Assembly: GCA_030374805.1 (NCBI GenBank)
Contig: JARGSG010000195.1
Coordinates: 496,001-560,000, forward strand
Length of the DNA stretch: 64,000 nt
Origin: Gracilaria gracilis
Lineage: Eukaryota; Rhodophyta; Florideophyceae; Gracilariales; Gracilariaceae
Direction of reading: 5' to 3'
A model generated the notes under the pieces. It ran no database searches. It saw only the letters and a program-made list of their open reading frames with translations, and was not told the origin of the DNA. The position numbers and the translations under genes were made by a program. Positions 43,060 to 52,387 of this stretch are shown in pieces (positions within the stretch are counted from its first letter, which is position 1; the number at the start of each line of letters is the position of its first letter).

Positions 43060-44549
43060 ATGACAGCCTTCTTCAAAAAGCGACCAGCAGATGATCCGAA
43101 GGAACGAGTGAACAAAAGAGCTCGTCATGAAACATCCTCCAACAATGTTGACGACACCAATCTTTGTGGTGACCCCCTTGTTCTCGTCGTATGTCCCTAT
43201 TACCTTTTTTCTAGCTGTAAGGACACCTTTTGTACCTAACCTGCAGTTTTGCTTTTTCGCCTTTGAATCTTTCGCAGGCATGGAATTGCAATGGCCTTAC
43301 GCCCAGACTTCGTTCTGAATCTGACGTTCAAGCTATTCGCGACTTTTTGATTGAGATCAGACCAGATATAATGTTCCTAAGCGAAGTTCGCGTATCAGCT
43401 GCCTTCAGCAATACAGCCAATAAGTCTGACCCTGAGTCACAACGAGTGAGAGGAAAAATGCGTCAAGACGATAGTAAATCCAGCGCCGATGCATCGCTTG
43501 TACAGTCGTTGTTATCTACACCAGAACTGCGATCTTATGACGTCCGTTTCAGTCTGGCTGATACCAAGTATGCTGGAACTGCCATGCTTTGGAACAAGAA
43601 GACCATTCGTTCTCCCAAAGTTGTGCGATACAATCTAGAGAGGGAAAAGTCGAAAAAGCATCATCCAGAAGGCCGGGTTATTTATGCGAAGTTTGAGAAC
43701 TTCTCGATTTTGCACACGTAAGTCATCTCCACAGACCTCCATGACGGACTGACCACGCAGTAAGAATTGTCGCGCATCTCGTTTTGATTAACTGACGTGA
43801 TGTTCGAACTTTTTGCCGTCTGACTTTTTATCCTCAAAAGGTATTCCCCAAACAATGGATGGGAAGAAAAGCATTTTTCTCGCAGAAGAGCCTGGGATAA
43901 TCAAGTCAAAGAATTCATGGCCCGTAAGCATGAGGCCGGAGTCAAGGTCATTTGGATGGGAGACCTTGTAAGTTGCACTAAATACCCTTACGAATCGAGT
44001 TTTTCTTCATTGCGCATGCATTCTTCTAATCTTCGGACTTGCCTTCCTCCCCCATTTCCTTCCCCCCAACACGAACTCAAAATTCCTCAACAGAACGTTG
44101 CGCCAAAAGACGAGGATTTATCTCATCCAACGTACTACAGAAGTCAGACGAAGGGGGCTCGTACCTTGGTATCCCCTGCAGATGTCGGCCAGCCTGGATG
44201 CACAGATAGTGAAAGAAAACGTTTTGCAGAAATCCTCGACGCTGGTGATATGGTCGATGTCTACCGGAAACTTGTGGGAGAGAGCAATAACACCGGGCTC
44301 TCTTGGCGGGGGCATCCTACTGGAAAACATGGTGGACGGGGAATGAGAATCGACCATTGTATTGTGGCGCGACAACTGGCTTCCCAGGTGGCATCTGTTC
44401 AGATAACAGGGCACGGAACGGACAGACAGGGTTTCCTTGGGTCTGACCATTGTCCTGTTGTCATTCGCCTTCATGAAACGCAATCTGAACACTCAAAACG
44501 CTGCGGTTCTGAAAACCCAGACGCAAAACACGAAGAACTCAACTCTTGA
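43060..44549 (+). CDS. AP endonuclease / exonuclease III family DNA repair enzyme, four exons
   Basis: Cleaves DNA 5' of abasic sites in base excision repair. Exons 43060-43188, 43278-43717, 43841-43967 and 44094-44549 (GT-AG introns of 89, 123 and 126 nt) join in frame to 383 aa. The splices rebuild the family motifs: AWNCNG (Asn of the metal site), LSEVR (metal-binding Glu), TYSPNNG (catalytic Tyr), GDLNVAP (Asp and Asn), RIDHCIV (Asp) and GSDHCPV (catalytic Asp-His). All key residues of human APE1 have counterparts. The first 43 residues are basic and unstructured, with KKRP and KRAR nuclear-localisation-like clusters and an early Phe-Phe. An insertion of about 40 polar residues follows LSEVRVSAAF. 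The closest group could be APE1-like; APE2 is less likely, as no zinc-finger tail is seen. Confidence 0.9.
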
Positions 44550-45133
44550 CGGCTTTCGACTAAATCATGCCCGTGAAAGCGCTACAGGTCCTGAAGCTGG
44601 TTACATTAGTGTTTTGAGAGCAAGAACGAACGAATGGAAGTAATTCGTTCGTTCTTGATGTAGGACCCACGGCGCTAGCTACAAAGTTCATGCACAAAAA
44701 TTCTTGTCTGATCAACTTGCGAACCCGTTTTCTCTTTTTTTTTGCTTCTCAAGCTTGTAGGAAGGGTACAGTTGGTCTTTCCAACTGAGCTGAGACTGCA
44801 GAGCTTGAGAAAAACGGCGTGTCAAATACCGAAGGTAGATAAACCCCTCAGGAGTCTTCTTTCGGATCTACTCCTTCCTCTTAAAGAGTAGTTAGTACAC
44901 ACGTTCTTTGCCATTCACGTTTTACAAGGGTAGTCCAGATATGACTCTTCATTGAATTCGGACGGTGGTCAAGATTTGTGTTAACCCTCGCAATATTCCT
45001 ACAGCGCAACGGTGACTAGTTCTGCTTCAGAGTTGCTTCGCGGTGCCTAAGTTACTCTGGATTTTCTCTAATCGTGTGGCACCCTGGCCCACGGTCCACC
45101 TCAACAGGAACACATTGGACATATCACCTAGCT
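44550..45133. other. intergenic spacer
   Basis: About 0.6 kb between two plus-strand genes. A short inverted pair, AACGAACGAATGGAAG...ATTCGTTCGTTCTTG (about 44625-44658), directly follows the endonuclease gene and could form a hairpin in the 3' UTR. No gene is seen. Confidence 0.4.
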
Positions 45134-46441
45134 ATGAAACATAGAATGAGAGCTGTTTCTGAGTTAATCAAGCACGCAGTGGGAAGCGTCTCAAAACCTC
45201 CTCAGAAACACTCTTCCATATATCTAGCCTTATCAGGTGGTGTGGACTCTTCAGTATCAGCCTTAATTCTACGCGAGGCTGGATGGCGCGTGAAACCAGT
45301 GTTAATGCGGTGCTGGGACCCTGAACAAGACGAAGGAAATACGAACTGCTTCGACAGAGAGCTTCGCGCCGCCGAACACACTGTTGAACGATTGGGTTTG
45401 GAACCATTGCAGGTGTTTGACTTTGTCAAAGAATACTGGACAGACGTGTTCGAGAATGTGTTTCTGGGAGGTATACGGCGCGGATTCATCCCAAACGCGG
45501 ATTTGGCTTGTAACAGATGGGTGAAGTTTGGCGCTTTTCCAGAGCGTGTCACAAAGCTTGGTGATGAGAATACTCCAATTGCGACAGGGCATTATGCGAT
45601 GGTGCAACATACAGCATTGGGAACCAGGCTTCTGGCAGCTCGTGATGAAGTGAAGGACCAAAGTTACTTTTTGGCGAGCGTACAAGAGACGGCGTTACGA
45701 AGGGTGATTTTGCCCGTCGGGGACTTGCTTAAGACTGAAGTAGTATCCATTGCATCGGACGCGCAGCTTCCAGCAGCGGAAGCGAAGAGTAGTCGCGGGA
45801 TCTGCTTTGTTGGCAAACGAAGCATGGGCGAATTCATTGAACAATATGTGGACTTGAACGATGGGGGCAGGTTTGTGGATGTTGACAGCGGTGATGTGCT
45901 AGGAGATGTTCGGAATGGTTACGCGCTCACGGTTGGACAGAGAGCAAGAATCAGTGGTTTGGCTGAAGCAAGGTTTGTTGTTGGGCGACGCGGAAAAGAC
46001 ATCGTGGTGGCGCCACACGAGCACGAATCGTTAAGAACTACTGGAGTTTGGTGCGACAAGGCGGACTGGATCGGGAGCGAACCGCCATGTGTAGTGGATG
46101 GAGTTGAAAAGGAAGTTAGTTTCAAGGCGTGTTCAACAATGCCAATGGGAAGGGCGTGGGTAAGGAGAGAGGGCGGGGGTTGGTCAGTGCGATTCGATTC
46201 GGAGAGGAGGAAAATTGGTCGCGGACAAGCAGTTGTGTTGTACGACGGAAGGGAGTGTCTCGGGGTGCTATGGCCTGTCTGCGAATGCGATGGACAAGAA
46301 GTTGCGAAGGCACTGCACCATGATGCGGTTGGGGAGGATGTAGAGCGCGGCGGTGAAGTGGCTGCTAGCGGTTCGCTGCCAACACGTGACGGATGGAACG
46401 GTGGAAGAGTTGACGCCGTTTCGACGCTTCGGCCCAACTAG
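45134..46441 (+). CDS. TRMU: tRNA-specific 2-thiouridylase (MnmA/TRMU family)
   Basis: Puts the 2-thio group on wobble uridine 34 of Lys, Glu and Gln tRNAs, normally in mitochondria (or plastids). The start is the first ATG, giving 435 aa; the frame upstream has no ATG. The N-terminus (MKHRMRAVSELIKHAVGS) is basic and could be a short presequence. The PP-loop ATPase motif SGGVDSS begins at Ser34. The two catalytic cysteines are present: Cys126 in NADLACNRWVKFG and Cys224 in GICFVGKR. DQSYFLA and the C-terminal beta-barrel domains follow. The last ~50 residues are a Gly/Asp-rich extension without a family match. One intronless frame. Confidence 0.93.
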   Translation: MKHRMRAVSELIKHAVGSVSKPPQKHSSIYLALSGGVDSSVSALILREAGWRVKPVLMRCWDPEQDEGNTNCFDRELRAAEHTVERLGLEPLQVFDFVKEYWTDVFENVFLGGIRRGFIPNADLACNRWVKFGAFPERVTKLGDENTPIATGHYAMVQHTALGTRLLAARDEVKDQSYFLASVQETALRRVILPVGDLLKTEVVSIASDAQLPAAEAKSSRGICFVGKRSMGEFIEQYVDLNDGGRFVDVDSGDVLGDVRNGYALTVGQRARISGLAEARFVVGRRGKDIVVAPHEHESLRTTGVWCDKADWIGSEPPCVVDGVEKEVSFKACSTMPMGRAWVRREGGGWSVRFDSERRKIGRGQAVVLYDGRECLGVLWPVCECDGQEVAKALHHDAVGEDVERGGEVAASGSLPTRDGWNGGRVDAVSTLRPN

Positions 46442-47253
46442 CACGTGAACGTTAACCAAATTGGGCCGCAGAAGCATCGCGCTTCAAGCTCGATGGGCTT
46501 CTCTCTCAGCACTGTCGGCAAGTAGATAGTGTGCACGGCGCGAAAGCTTGCAGCAAAGCGCCCGATATCGATGTGATGGAGGATCTCCATTGGAGATGCG
46601 CATTCTTTCACAGACAGTGGCTCGGCCGAATGGCTTTGGCGCACGTTGACGCTTTCAGCTGGCGCACAGGCAACACGGCGCGCTGGTTGGCGGGTGGCGG
46701 TTCGGTGCGATTAACCTGCCGAGCAACGACACGCCCGCGGCACGCGCGCGCACTTCAATTCGAATTGACGGCTCGTTGGCGCTTCGTGAAGCGTCGGCTG
46801 TTTTAGGCCAACCACCGCGTCGAACGGCACGGCGCGTGGGACGCTGCGCCGCTGTAAACGCCTCCATCCGGCGCCTTACAGCAACTGTCTGTTGCCTTTT
46901 CCGGCGTTTTGGCGGGAGCCGCTGCTTGGCGCGCCGATCTGCCTCTGTCGCGCGTACGTGGCGATCTTCGCCTACAAGGCTGTCGGTTTCGTTGCTATTC
47001 CCCCGCCATCATAACGCCGTCTGCGCACGGCTACCATTTATAGACTTCCTGCCGCTCCGCCATAACCCGGCGGCGCTCACCAACATGTCTGTAGCTGCCG
47101 TCGAGTTGTTGTCACATTCACCCGTCCTCTTATGACCGCCTGCCGCCGCCGCCATCTTCCACCGTTTCTCGCTTCCAGCTACTTTACTTGCAAACTAGCA
47201 CTCTTCGTGCTTAGCCCGTTCCCCTGCTCACAAAACCTGCCTACATCCTATTA

Positions 47254-47284
<31 letters not shown>

Positions 47285-47296
47285 CTATCAACTATT
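46442..47296. promoter_or_regulatory. GC-rich promoter island and 5' leader with a (GA)14 tract
   Basis: From about 46600 to 47150 the DNA is very GC and CpG rich, like the regions before asparagine synthetase and SLC4; a CACGTG lies at 46442-46447. A pyrimidine-rich leader follows, and an uninterrupted GA tract (47257-47284) ends 12 nt before the ATG of the next gene. Open frames of up to 119 codons are GC by-products. Confidence 0.5.
47257..47284. repeat. (GA)14 microsatellite in the 5' leader
   Basis: 28 nt of pure GA ending 12 nt upstream of an ATG. It is the longest of five GA/CT tracts in the window. It may act on transcription start or be polymorphic in length. Confidence 0.9.
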
Positions 47297-49135
47297 ATGG
47301 ATCCTGAAGCCGCTCTAGATGCTGCATTCGTGCAAACTTTGCCAGATCTCCACTTTCCAACCTGCGGCCCGACATTCAAACCAAGCACATGCTACAACCG
47401 CGGCGAAGAAGTCGTATGGAACTGCTATCCACATATCCCAGGCACAGGTGCTCCGCGCCCTGGTTTGTTCGGCTTATGGGACCAAATGGCCCTGCTATGT
47501 CCGTCAACCGCCTACATACTGCTGCCGTCGGAACCCATCAACCAACTCTACGGCGATGACATCGAGCTCTTGCTAGACGTAGCGGAAACATTAAAGCGTA
47601 TTCGCGACCATCTCAACGTCGATATGTACGTCGTTCTCATCTTCAGCGATGTTGCACCTGGGGTATGTCAACAGTACGCTCATCTATTTCAGGCTGATTT
47701 CGCACTTCAAGGCTATGCTGGCCATCTCATCTATCAATCTCTTCTTCACGACTTGGACACACCTGAATACCACCTTCGTTCCACTCACTTTTACCGATAT
47801 CCTGGCCTCAATCTACGGAGACTCGTTCTGTCTCCAGTCCCGCGCTGTAGTGTTCTCCCGCAGCTATGCGTTCCTGCTCTGCTAGATCCAGCGTCACCGC
47901 TCAAAGTCACTTGGAAAGGTTCCATCTTCTCATCCGCAAACGAAGAGTATCACGGATTCCGTTTTCTTCATTCATCAAACGTCGGTATGCCAGTCGGTCC
48001 CGTCACATTCTCTTCCTGCAACCCACCTGCAACAACTCAGTCGAATCTTACAAGGACACGAGCGAACTTTGTCATCACTTTGGACATAACTTCGTGCGAC
48101 AAGACGATCGAGTTGATAGAAACATGGCGTACGTTGAACACTGAGGTTTTCTTGGAGTATGATGAGAAGCTTTTCATTGCATCATGGGTGCCGCCGCGCG
48201 GTTATATCAATCACTGGCATATTACGGCATACTCTGTGCAGCTTTCTCCCTCCGATGTACCCCCAAAGGTTAGACCAATATTGCCAACTCGCAGCGAGAT
48301 ACAGGCAGGAAAGGAGAAGCCGGCTTTAACAGTTTTCCCTTCGGATGTTGTAGACTTACCAGGTCTTTCTCTTAATGATACGTGCAAGATGTCGAAGAAA
48401 GGAAAGAAGGCTCAATCTGTGCTTTTCGGTCAGACAAAGAGCTTCAACCGCAACAGGCAGGGCACAGCAATTGTTAGAGCAGCTAGGAATCTTCAGAGCG
48501 CGAGTATAGTAATGAAAACCCCGGTTCAGAAGGACATTATTGCGGTGGCTGATGCATTTGCATATAAACAGAAGCAGTCTTCATTCGGAAAGGGAAGATC
48601 TTCAGTTCGGTTGTTGTCTGGAATGAAATTGATATCTCCCACTCAGAATCGGTCGCGTACCGTCAACATGAACTTGCAGCCGCACGGGAAACATCTTATC
48701 AAACTTAGGAGGGATAAGAAGAACTTAACGAAATCCCGCTTTCGACGGAAGACTGTGTCTAAGGTTGATCCTCGACTTGTAAAGGTTGCGATGCGGCAGT
48801 CCTTCCCCAACCTTAAATCACCTCAGTCAAGATTTGTCGCACAGGAAGTCGCTGGCATATCCAAAAACCATTCGCAATCATGGTCATCCTTGGGTCGCGT
48901 TGGCTCTGAATTTGATGAGCAGGACTTCCCTAAGAGCAATCCTCCGCCAACTTATGTGCCATCGTCGTCGTTTCATGGTATTGAGTATCAAGACAAAGAT
49001 GTGACGGCAGAAGTTGAGGCTGCAATTCTTATTTCTGGTGTAGAGTTCACAAACGCCCCAGTTAAGCCTGAGAGAATGTCACAAGTCCTTCTGGGTCTAA
49101 AGGAACTCCGGGTTCCTTCCTCCGCAAGTGTATAG
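47297..49135 (+). CDS. hypothetical 612-aa protein, globular N-terminal half and basic C-terminal half
   Basis: Not recognised. Residues 1-330 look globular, with about ten Cys and conserved-looking aromatic patches (VVWNCYPHIPGTG, FGLWDQMALLCP, LIYQSLLHDL, WVPPRGYINHWHI). An alpha/beta fold is possible: the segment LNVDMYVVLIFSDV could be a beta strand followed by a helix. Residues about 345-500 become strongly basic and Ser/Gln rich (KMSKKGKKAQ, RRDKKNLTKSRFRRK), suggesting nucleic acid binding or a nuclear signal. The last ~60 residues are acidic and better ordered. No signal peptide or membrane helix. One intronless frame with good coding bias. Confidence 0.8.
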   Translation: MDPEAALDAAFVQTLPDLHFPTCGPTFKPSTCYNRGEEVVWNCYPHIPGTGAPRPGLFGLWDQMALLCPSTAYILLPSEPINQLYGDDIELLLDVAETLKRIRDHLNVDMYVVLIFSDVAPGVCQQYAHLFQADFALQGYAGHLIYQSLLHDLDTPEYHLRSTHFYRYPGLNLRRLVLSPVPRCSVLPQLCVPALLDPASPLKVTWKGSIFSSANEEYHGFRFLHSSNVGMPVGPVTFSSCNPPATTQSNLTRTRANFVITLDITSCDKTIELIETWRTLNTEVFLEYDEKLFIASWVPPRGYINHWHITAYSVQLSPSDVPPKVRPILPTRSEIQAGKEKPALTVFPSDVVDLPGLSLNDTCKMSKKGKKAQSVLFGQTKSFNRNRQGTAIVRAARNLQSASIVMKTPVQKDIIAVADAFAYKQKQSSFGKGRSSVRLLSGMKLISPTQNRSRTVNMNLQPHGKHLIKLRRDKKNLTKSRFRRKTVSKVDPRLVKVAMRQSFPNLKSPQSRFVAQEVAGISKNHSQSWSSLGRVGSEFDEQDFPKSNPPPTYVPSSSFHGIEYQDKDVTAEVEAAILISGVEFTNAPVKPERMSQVLLGLKELRVPSSASV

Positions 49136-49960
49136 CATTTTTTTACATATAACTGATTAAAACTTATCACTTCTCGCTTTGAGAACCAAACAGAAGTAAG
49201 AGAGTTGACTATGGCAAGAATTAGTACATACCAGTAAATAACTTGTTACCCAAAAAAGGCGTATTTCATCCCTAGAGGTAGCAATGTCTAGATGTAGACA
49301 TCGACGAACTCACAGAGTCAGTACACATTATCATCATCTTGAGATGAGAGACTAAAGCAGCTTTGATTCTCGACCCCTCGCGTTGATTATGGACATGAGG
49401 TGAATACGTTTGACCCGAACTCTTGTGTCTTACCTGTGTCTCCCCTGCGCGCTCCACGTTAACCTGCTGCCTGCTGCACTATGCAGAGCTTTTAGGAAGA
49501 CACCAAGCCCTGAAGGTAAGGACAAGTACCGTTGGTACCAACGGTAGACGGGTTTCCCATAAATCGACTTCGTCATAAAACCGTCGAATGCGCAAAATGA
49601 AGAGACACGAAAAATACATAAACATGTATTGTTTCGGCCGGACTAAGGATTTCTCGTCCGTTACCGTATACTAAGTGACGTCTCAGGGGATTTTATTAAT
49701 CTGAACGATTCGAGAAGATCCTTCTTGCCTGCATTATCATTATGGTCATGTTATCATACTACGAGGACAAACTTTGGGGGTGAAAGGTGATCTGCAATCG
49801 ATGATGGCTGGAAGCAAATAACCACGCTCGCAGATTGTGATCCTGTACGGACTTTGATCTAGATCCCAATGTACTCTCTACGAAAGTCCATGAGGTATAA
49901 GAATGATACGCAAACTGGATCTCAAATGCCATTGTATTGAACAAGGTATCCATAACCCCT
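49136..49960. other. convergent 3' spacer with a 20-bp perfect palindrome
   Basis: 0.8 kb between two genes that point at each other. AT rich with no gene visible. A perfect 20-bp palindrome lies at 49527-49546. Confidence 0.5.
49527..49546. repeat. perfect 20-bp palindrome
   Basis: TACCGTTGGTACCAACGGTA is identical to its own reverse complement. It shares TACCGTTG with 11503, 20685 and 63470, and GGTACC with the inverted repeat at 11863-11887. Confidence 0.85.
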
Positions 49961-51622
49961 TCATCTACGTTCAGTGTAGATGAAATCCCGGTTTCTCTGC
50001 TGCCAAGCAGAATTCTTTGGTGGCTCCAAAGGAACAGAAAGTCCACCTCCTTTTCCAGATCCAAGTGCAAGAGGACTACCGCCATGAAATTCAATGTCAT
50101 CATCCTCGTTAAGTTTCTCATACCGAGAGTCTTTCCATCCAAATGGCGCGGGATCAAGATAGTGAATGCTAAAATTGATTGGTTGCCTCTGTTTTCTTCC
50201 CCCAATACCTCCGATGGCCGGTCTACGTCTTCGATTGCGTCGCATACCACTTTCTTGGTAATCAGCAATGCGAGCACGCTGCAGGCGTTCTGTTGCGTCT
50301 TCTCGCATCTGGTTCGCCAGCTCCTTAGCATCGTTGTCATAACGCCATGATGAAAATCCGGGTTGCAGCGCTTCCGCCTTAGTCTTGAATTCCTTTTGGA
50401 ACTCTTTTACTGCACCATTCACAGATCGCTCCAAACGCGGCTCTGAATCCCCAAATGAGGCAAGTTTATCCTTGAACTCGCTGTACGTTACCTCTCTCAA
50501 TTTCGCTATTTGCACAACAAACAAATTGTAGAGGTCAGCATCAAGAAGATCTCTGAGTTCATCCCTCTTACGCTTGAACGCTTTAGAACCTTTGTGTGGA
50601 GCTGCATCTCGCTCGTACGCGGATACGGTTTCTTTAACCATGTCAGATGCACATGAACCGAATTTGTCGATTATTACTCCACCATCTGCATCTTGTCTCC
50701 AGACCCGCACGCTCCTGCGATATTTCTCAAACACTTTTCTCATGGCGTTATCACAATCGAATGTAGACATCAAATCCTTCATAGGTGGCATATCAGCAGT
50801 TTGATTGACATCCAACTTCTTCCAAGCGTTCTCAGCAATCTCTGATTCGGATGCATTTGGTTTCCGGGAGTACTTGCCGCCTTCAAACAAATAATTATCT
50901 GCAAACGGGTCCATCAATCGAGTACGCACATCTGCCATAGCCTCCTGGTACTCTAAAGGCTTCAAAATCTCATTGGGAAGCAGCAAAAATTCAAACTCGA
51001 ACACTTCGGTGACCAAATGAGGGGATCTTGGTGGTTTGGCGACATTCTTGTAGACGGTTTGCATTTCTTGCAAGAAACCGTTAATTACTTCTTGTCTAGA
51101 CAGAACGTCTGACTCATAGTCTTTCACGACGACGATAAACGCTCGTTTACCTGTCAGTGGCTCGACAACACCATCGGCTTGTAACATGAGCATCTGAGTC
51201 AAACTGCCCTGCAGAGTCGCGATGCCATTAGTTTGCACGCGGGGTAGATCGTGCATTCGAACTGAAAAAAGAAGGGCATCTGAAAGAGCCAACGCGAGAT
51301 GACGAGCTCGCTCCCGCTGTTCGTCGCGACTGCGATCTGGGCCATCGAAAGGTTCCAAATTAAGTATGAAGAGATCATGAGGGGAATCATTCAAAACAGC
51401 AGAGTCGTCCCCTTGCACAAGGGATGCGGTAATGCCTTGTTTACTTGCTTTCGAAAACTCGGTGCCGAAAAGCTGATCGAGAAGCTGTGGTTGCTGCAGG
51501 TTGTGAGCTCCAAGGGCGATTAGCTTGGTGATTGTTGAATCGTTTTCTTCTTCGAGTGTCTTAAGTGGGGCGGTATCCAACACGCCATCTGCCGAGACCA
51601 GGACGGTCGCATCCGCACTCAT
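49961..51622 (-). CDS. Sey1/RHD3 (atlastin-like) family protein with degenerate GTPase site
   Basis: 553 aa from the first ATG (MSADATVLVS). Sey1/RHD3 proteins are ER-fusing dynamin-like GTPases. Family-like segments are in order: LLDQLFGTEF (residues about 47-56), QGITASLV (62-69, counterpart of QTTKGIWL), FILNLEPFDG (85-94, counterpart of MDLEGTDG), LALALSDALLFSVRMHDL (109-126, counterpart of FALAVSDIVLINMWCHDI), FIVVVKDYE, then a helical domain. The P-loop GxxxxGKS is replaced by GAHNLQQPQ (38-46), so nucleotide binding is doubtful. The protein is about 250 residues shorter than usual, and no C-terminal transmembrane hairpin is visible; the tail is basic then Gly rich (RRNRRRRPAIGGIGG). 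Probably a soluble pseudo-GTPase relative; family assignment is by motif order, not by search. Confidence 0.72.
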   Translation of the reverse strand: MSADATVLVSADGVLDTAPLKTLEEENDSTITKLIALGAHNLQQPQLLDQLFGTEFSKASKQGITASLVQGDDSAVLNDSPHDLFILNLEPFDGPDRSRDEQRERARHLALALSDALLFSVRMHDLPRVQTNGIATLQGSLTQMLMLQADGVVEPLTGKRAFIVVVKDYESDVLSRQEVINGFLQEMQTVYKNVAKPPRSPHLVTEVFEFEFLLLPNEILKPLEYQEAMADVRTRLMDPFADNYLFEGGKYSRKPNASESEIAENAWKKLDVNQTADMPPMKDLMSTFDCDNAMRKVFEKYRRSVRVWRQDADGGVIIDKFGSCASDMVKETVSAYERDAAPHKGSKAFKRKRDELRDLLDADLYNLFVVQIAKLREVTYSEFKDKLASFGDSEPRLERSVNGAVKEFQKEFKTKAEALQPGFSSWRYDNDAKELANQMREDATERLQRARIADYQESGMRRNRRRRPAIGGIGGRKQRQPINFSIHYLDPAPFGWKDSRYEKLNEDDDIEFHGGSPLALGSGKGGGLSVPLEPPKNSAWQQRNRDFIYTERR

Positions 51623-52387
51623 TTTGCGAAACACGCGAGTTGTAGTGGTGAGCTTGGAACTTGAATCGTTGTGAATGTTGCGAGCTAAGACGCTCCGTTA
51701 CTGCGAGTGGGACGCAGATCTAGCTTGTCTGTAGTTCAAAACGGACAGAAGGCGCCCTGTTGGTGGCGAGAGGAAGAGATAGACTAGGACGAGGTTTGCA
51801 TGAAGGCAGATGGTTCAGCAGGCATACCTATGTGCGGCGAGGATGATGGGAGCTCAATTGTGTCGTCAGCGGCGCAGGGCAACGTCTTCGCTGTGTATCT
51901 CCGGACAGACCCGACGCGTAAGGTAAGTATTTGGGCGACACTTTCATTGAGGGCTACCAGAGTCGCTTACAGAAGCAAGAACGCACTTTTTATACGCCCA
52001 CAAAGTCGAGTGCCATTCGCTGTTTCTAAACGGGCAGCCTACTGTGCAATTCTTATACTGTGCAAAGGCGAACGGAACGCACAATACATGGGCCGGACAC
52101 GGTGGCATCCAGACCAGAGTCCGCACTTCGCGCCACCTCAGGCTTGTCATCCCTTCCAAGCTCAACCACAGAATATACGTATCGACTGAAGACAGCTCTA
52201 CGCCATCTCCTTCAACTCAGTGAGCTTCCCAATAGTTGCGTTTTGGCGCCGCTTCGTGCCTGTGTGATTGCAATCCCGATAGAAATGCTCACTCAATGTC
52301 TCGAGTGTCAAACAACTGCACGTGTGGCACAGACTGTCGAGTGCGCCATTAGATTGCTGACAACCACCGCTGCAGCTGCTCTTCATC
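51623..52387. promoter_or_regulatory. divergent spacer, possible upstream exon of the kinase gene
   Basis: 0.77 kb. An ATG at 51800 opens 41 codons (MKADGSAGIPMCGEDDG...) that end at a near-ideal splice donor AAG|GTAAGTAT (51922|51923). An acceptor-like CCACCGCTGCAG ends at 52375. Joining them continues in frame through 12 nt into the kinase ATG. The intron would be 453 nt, long for this genome, so this is only a possibility. Confidence 0.35.
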
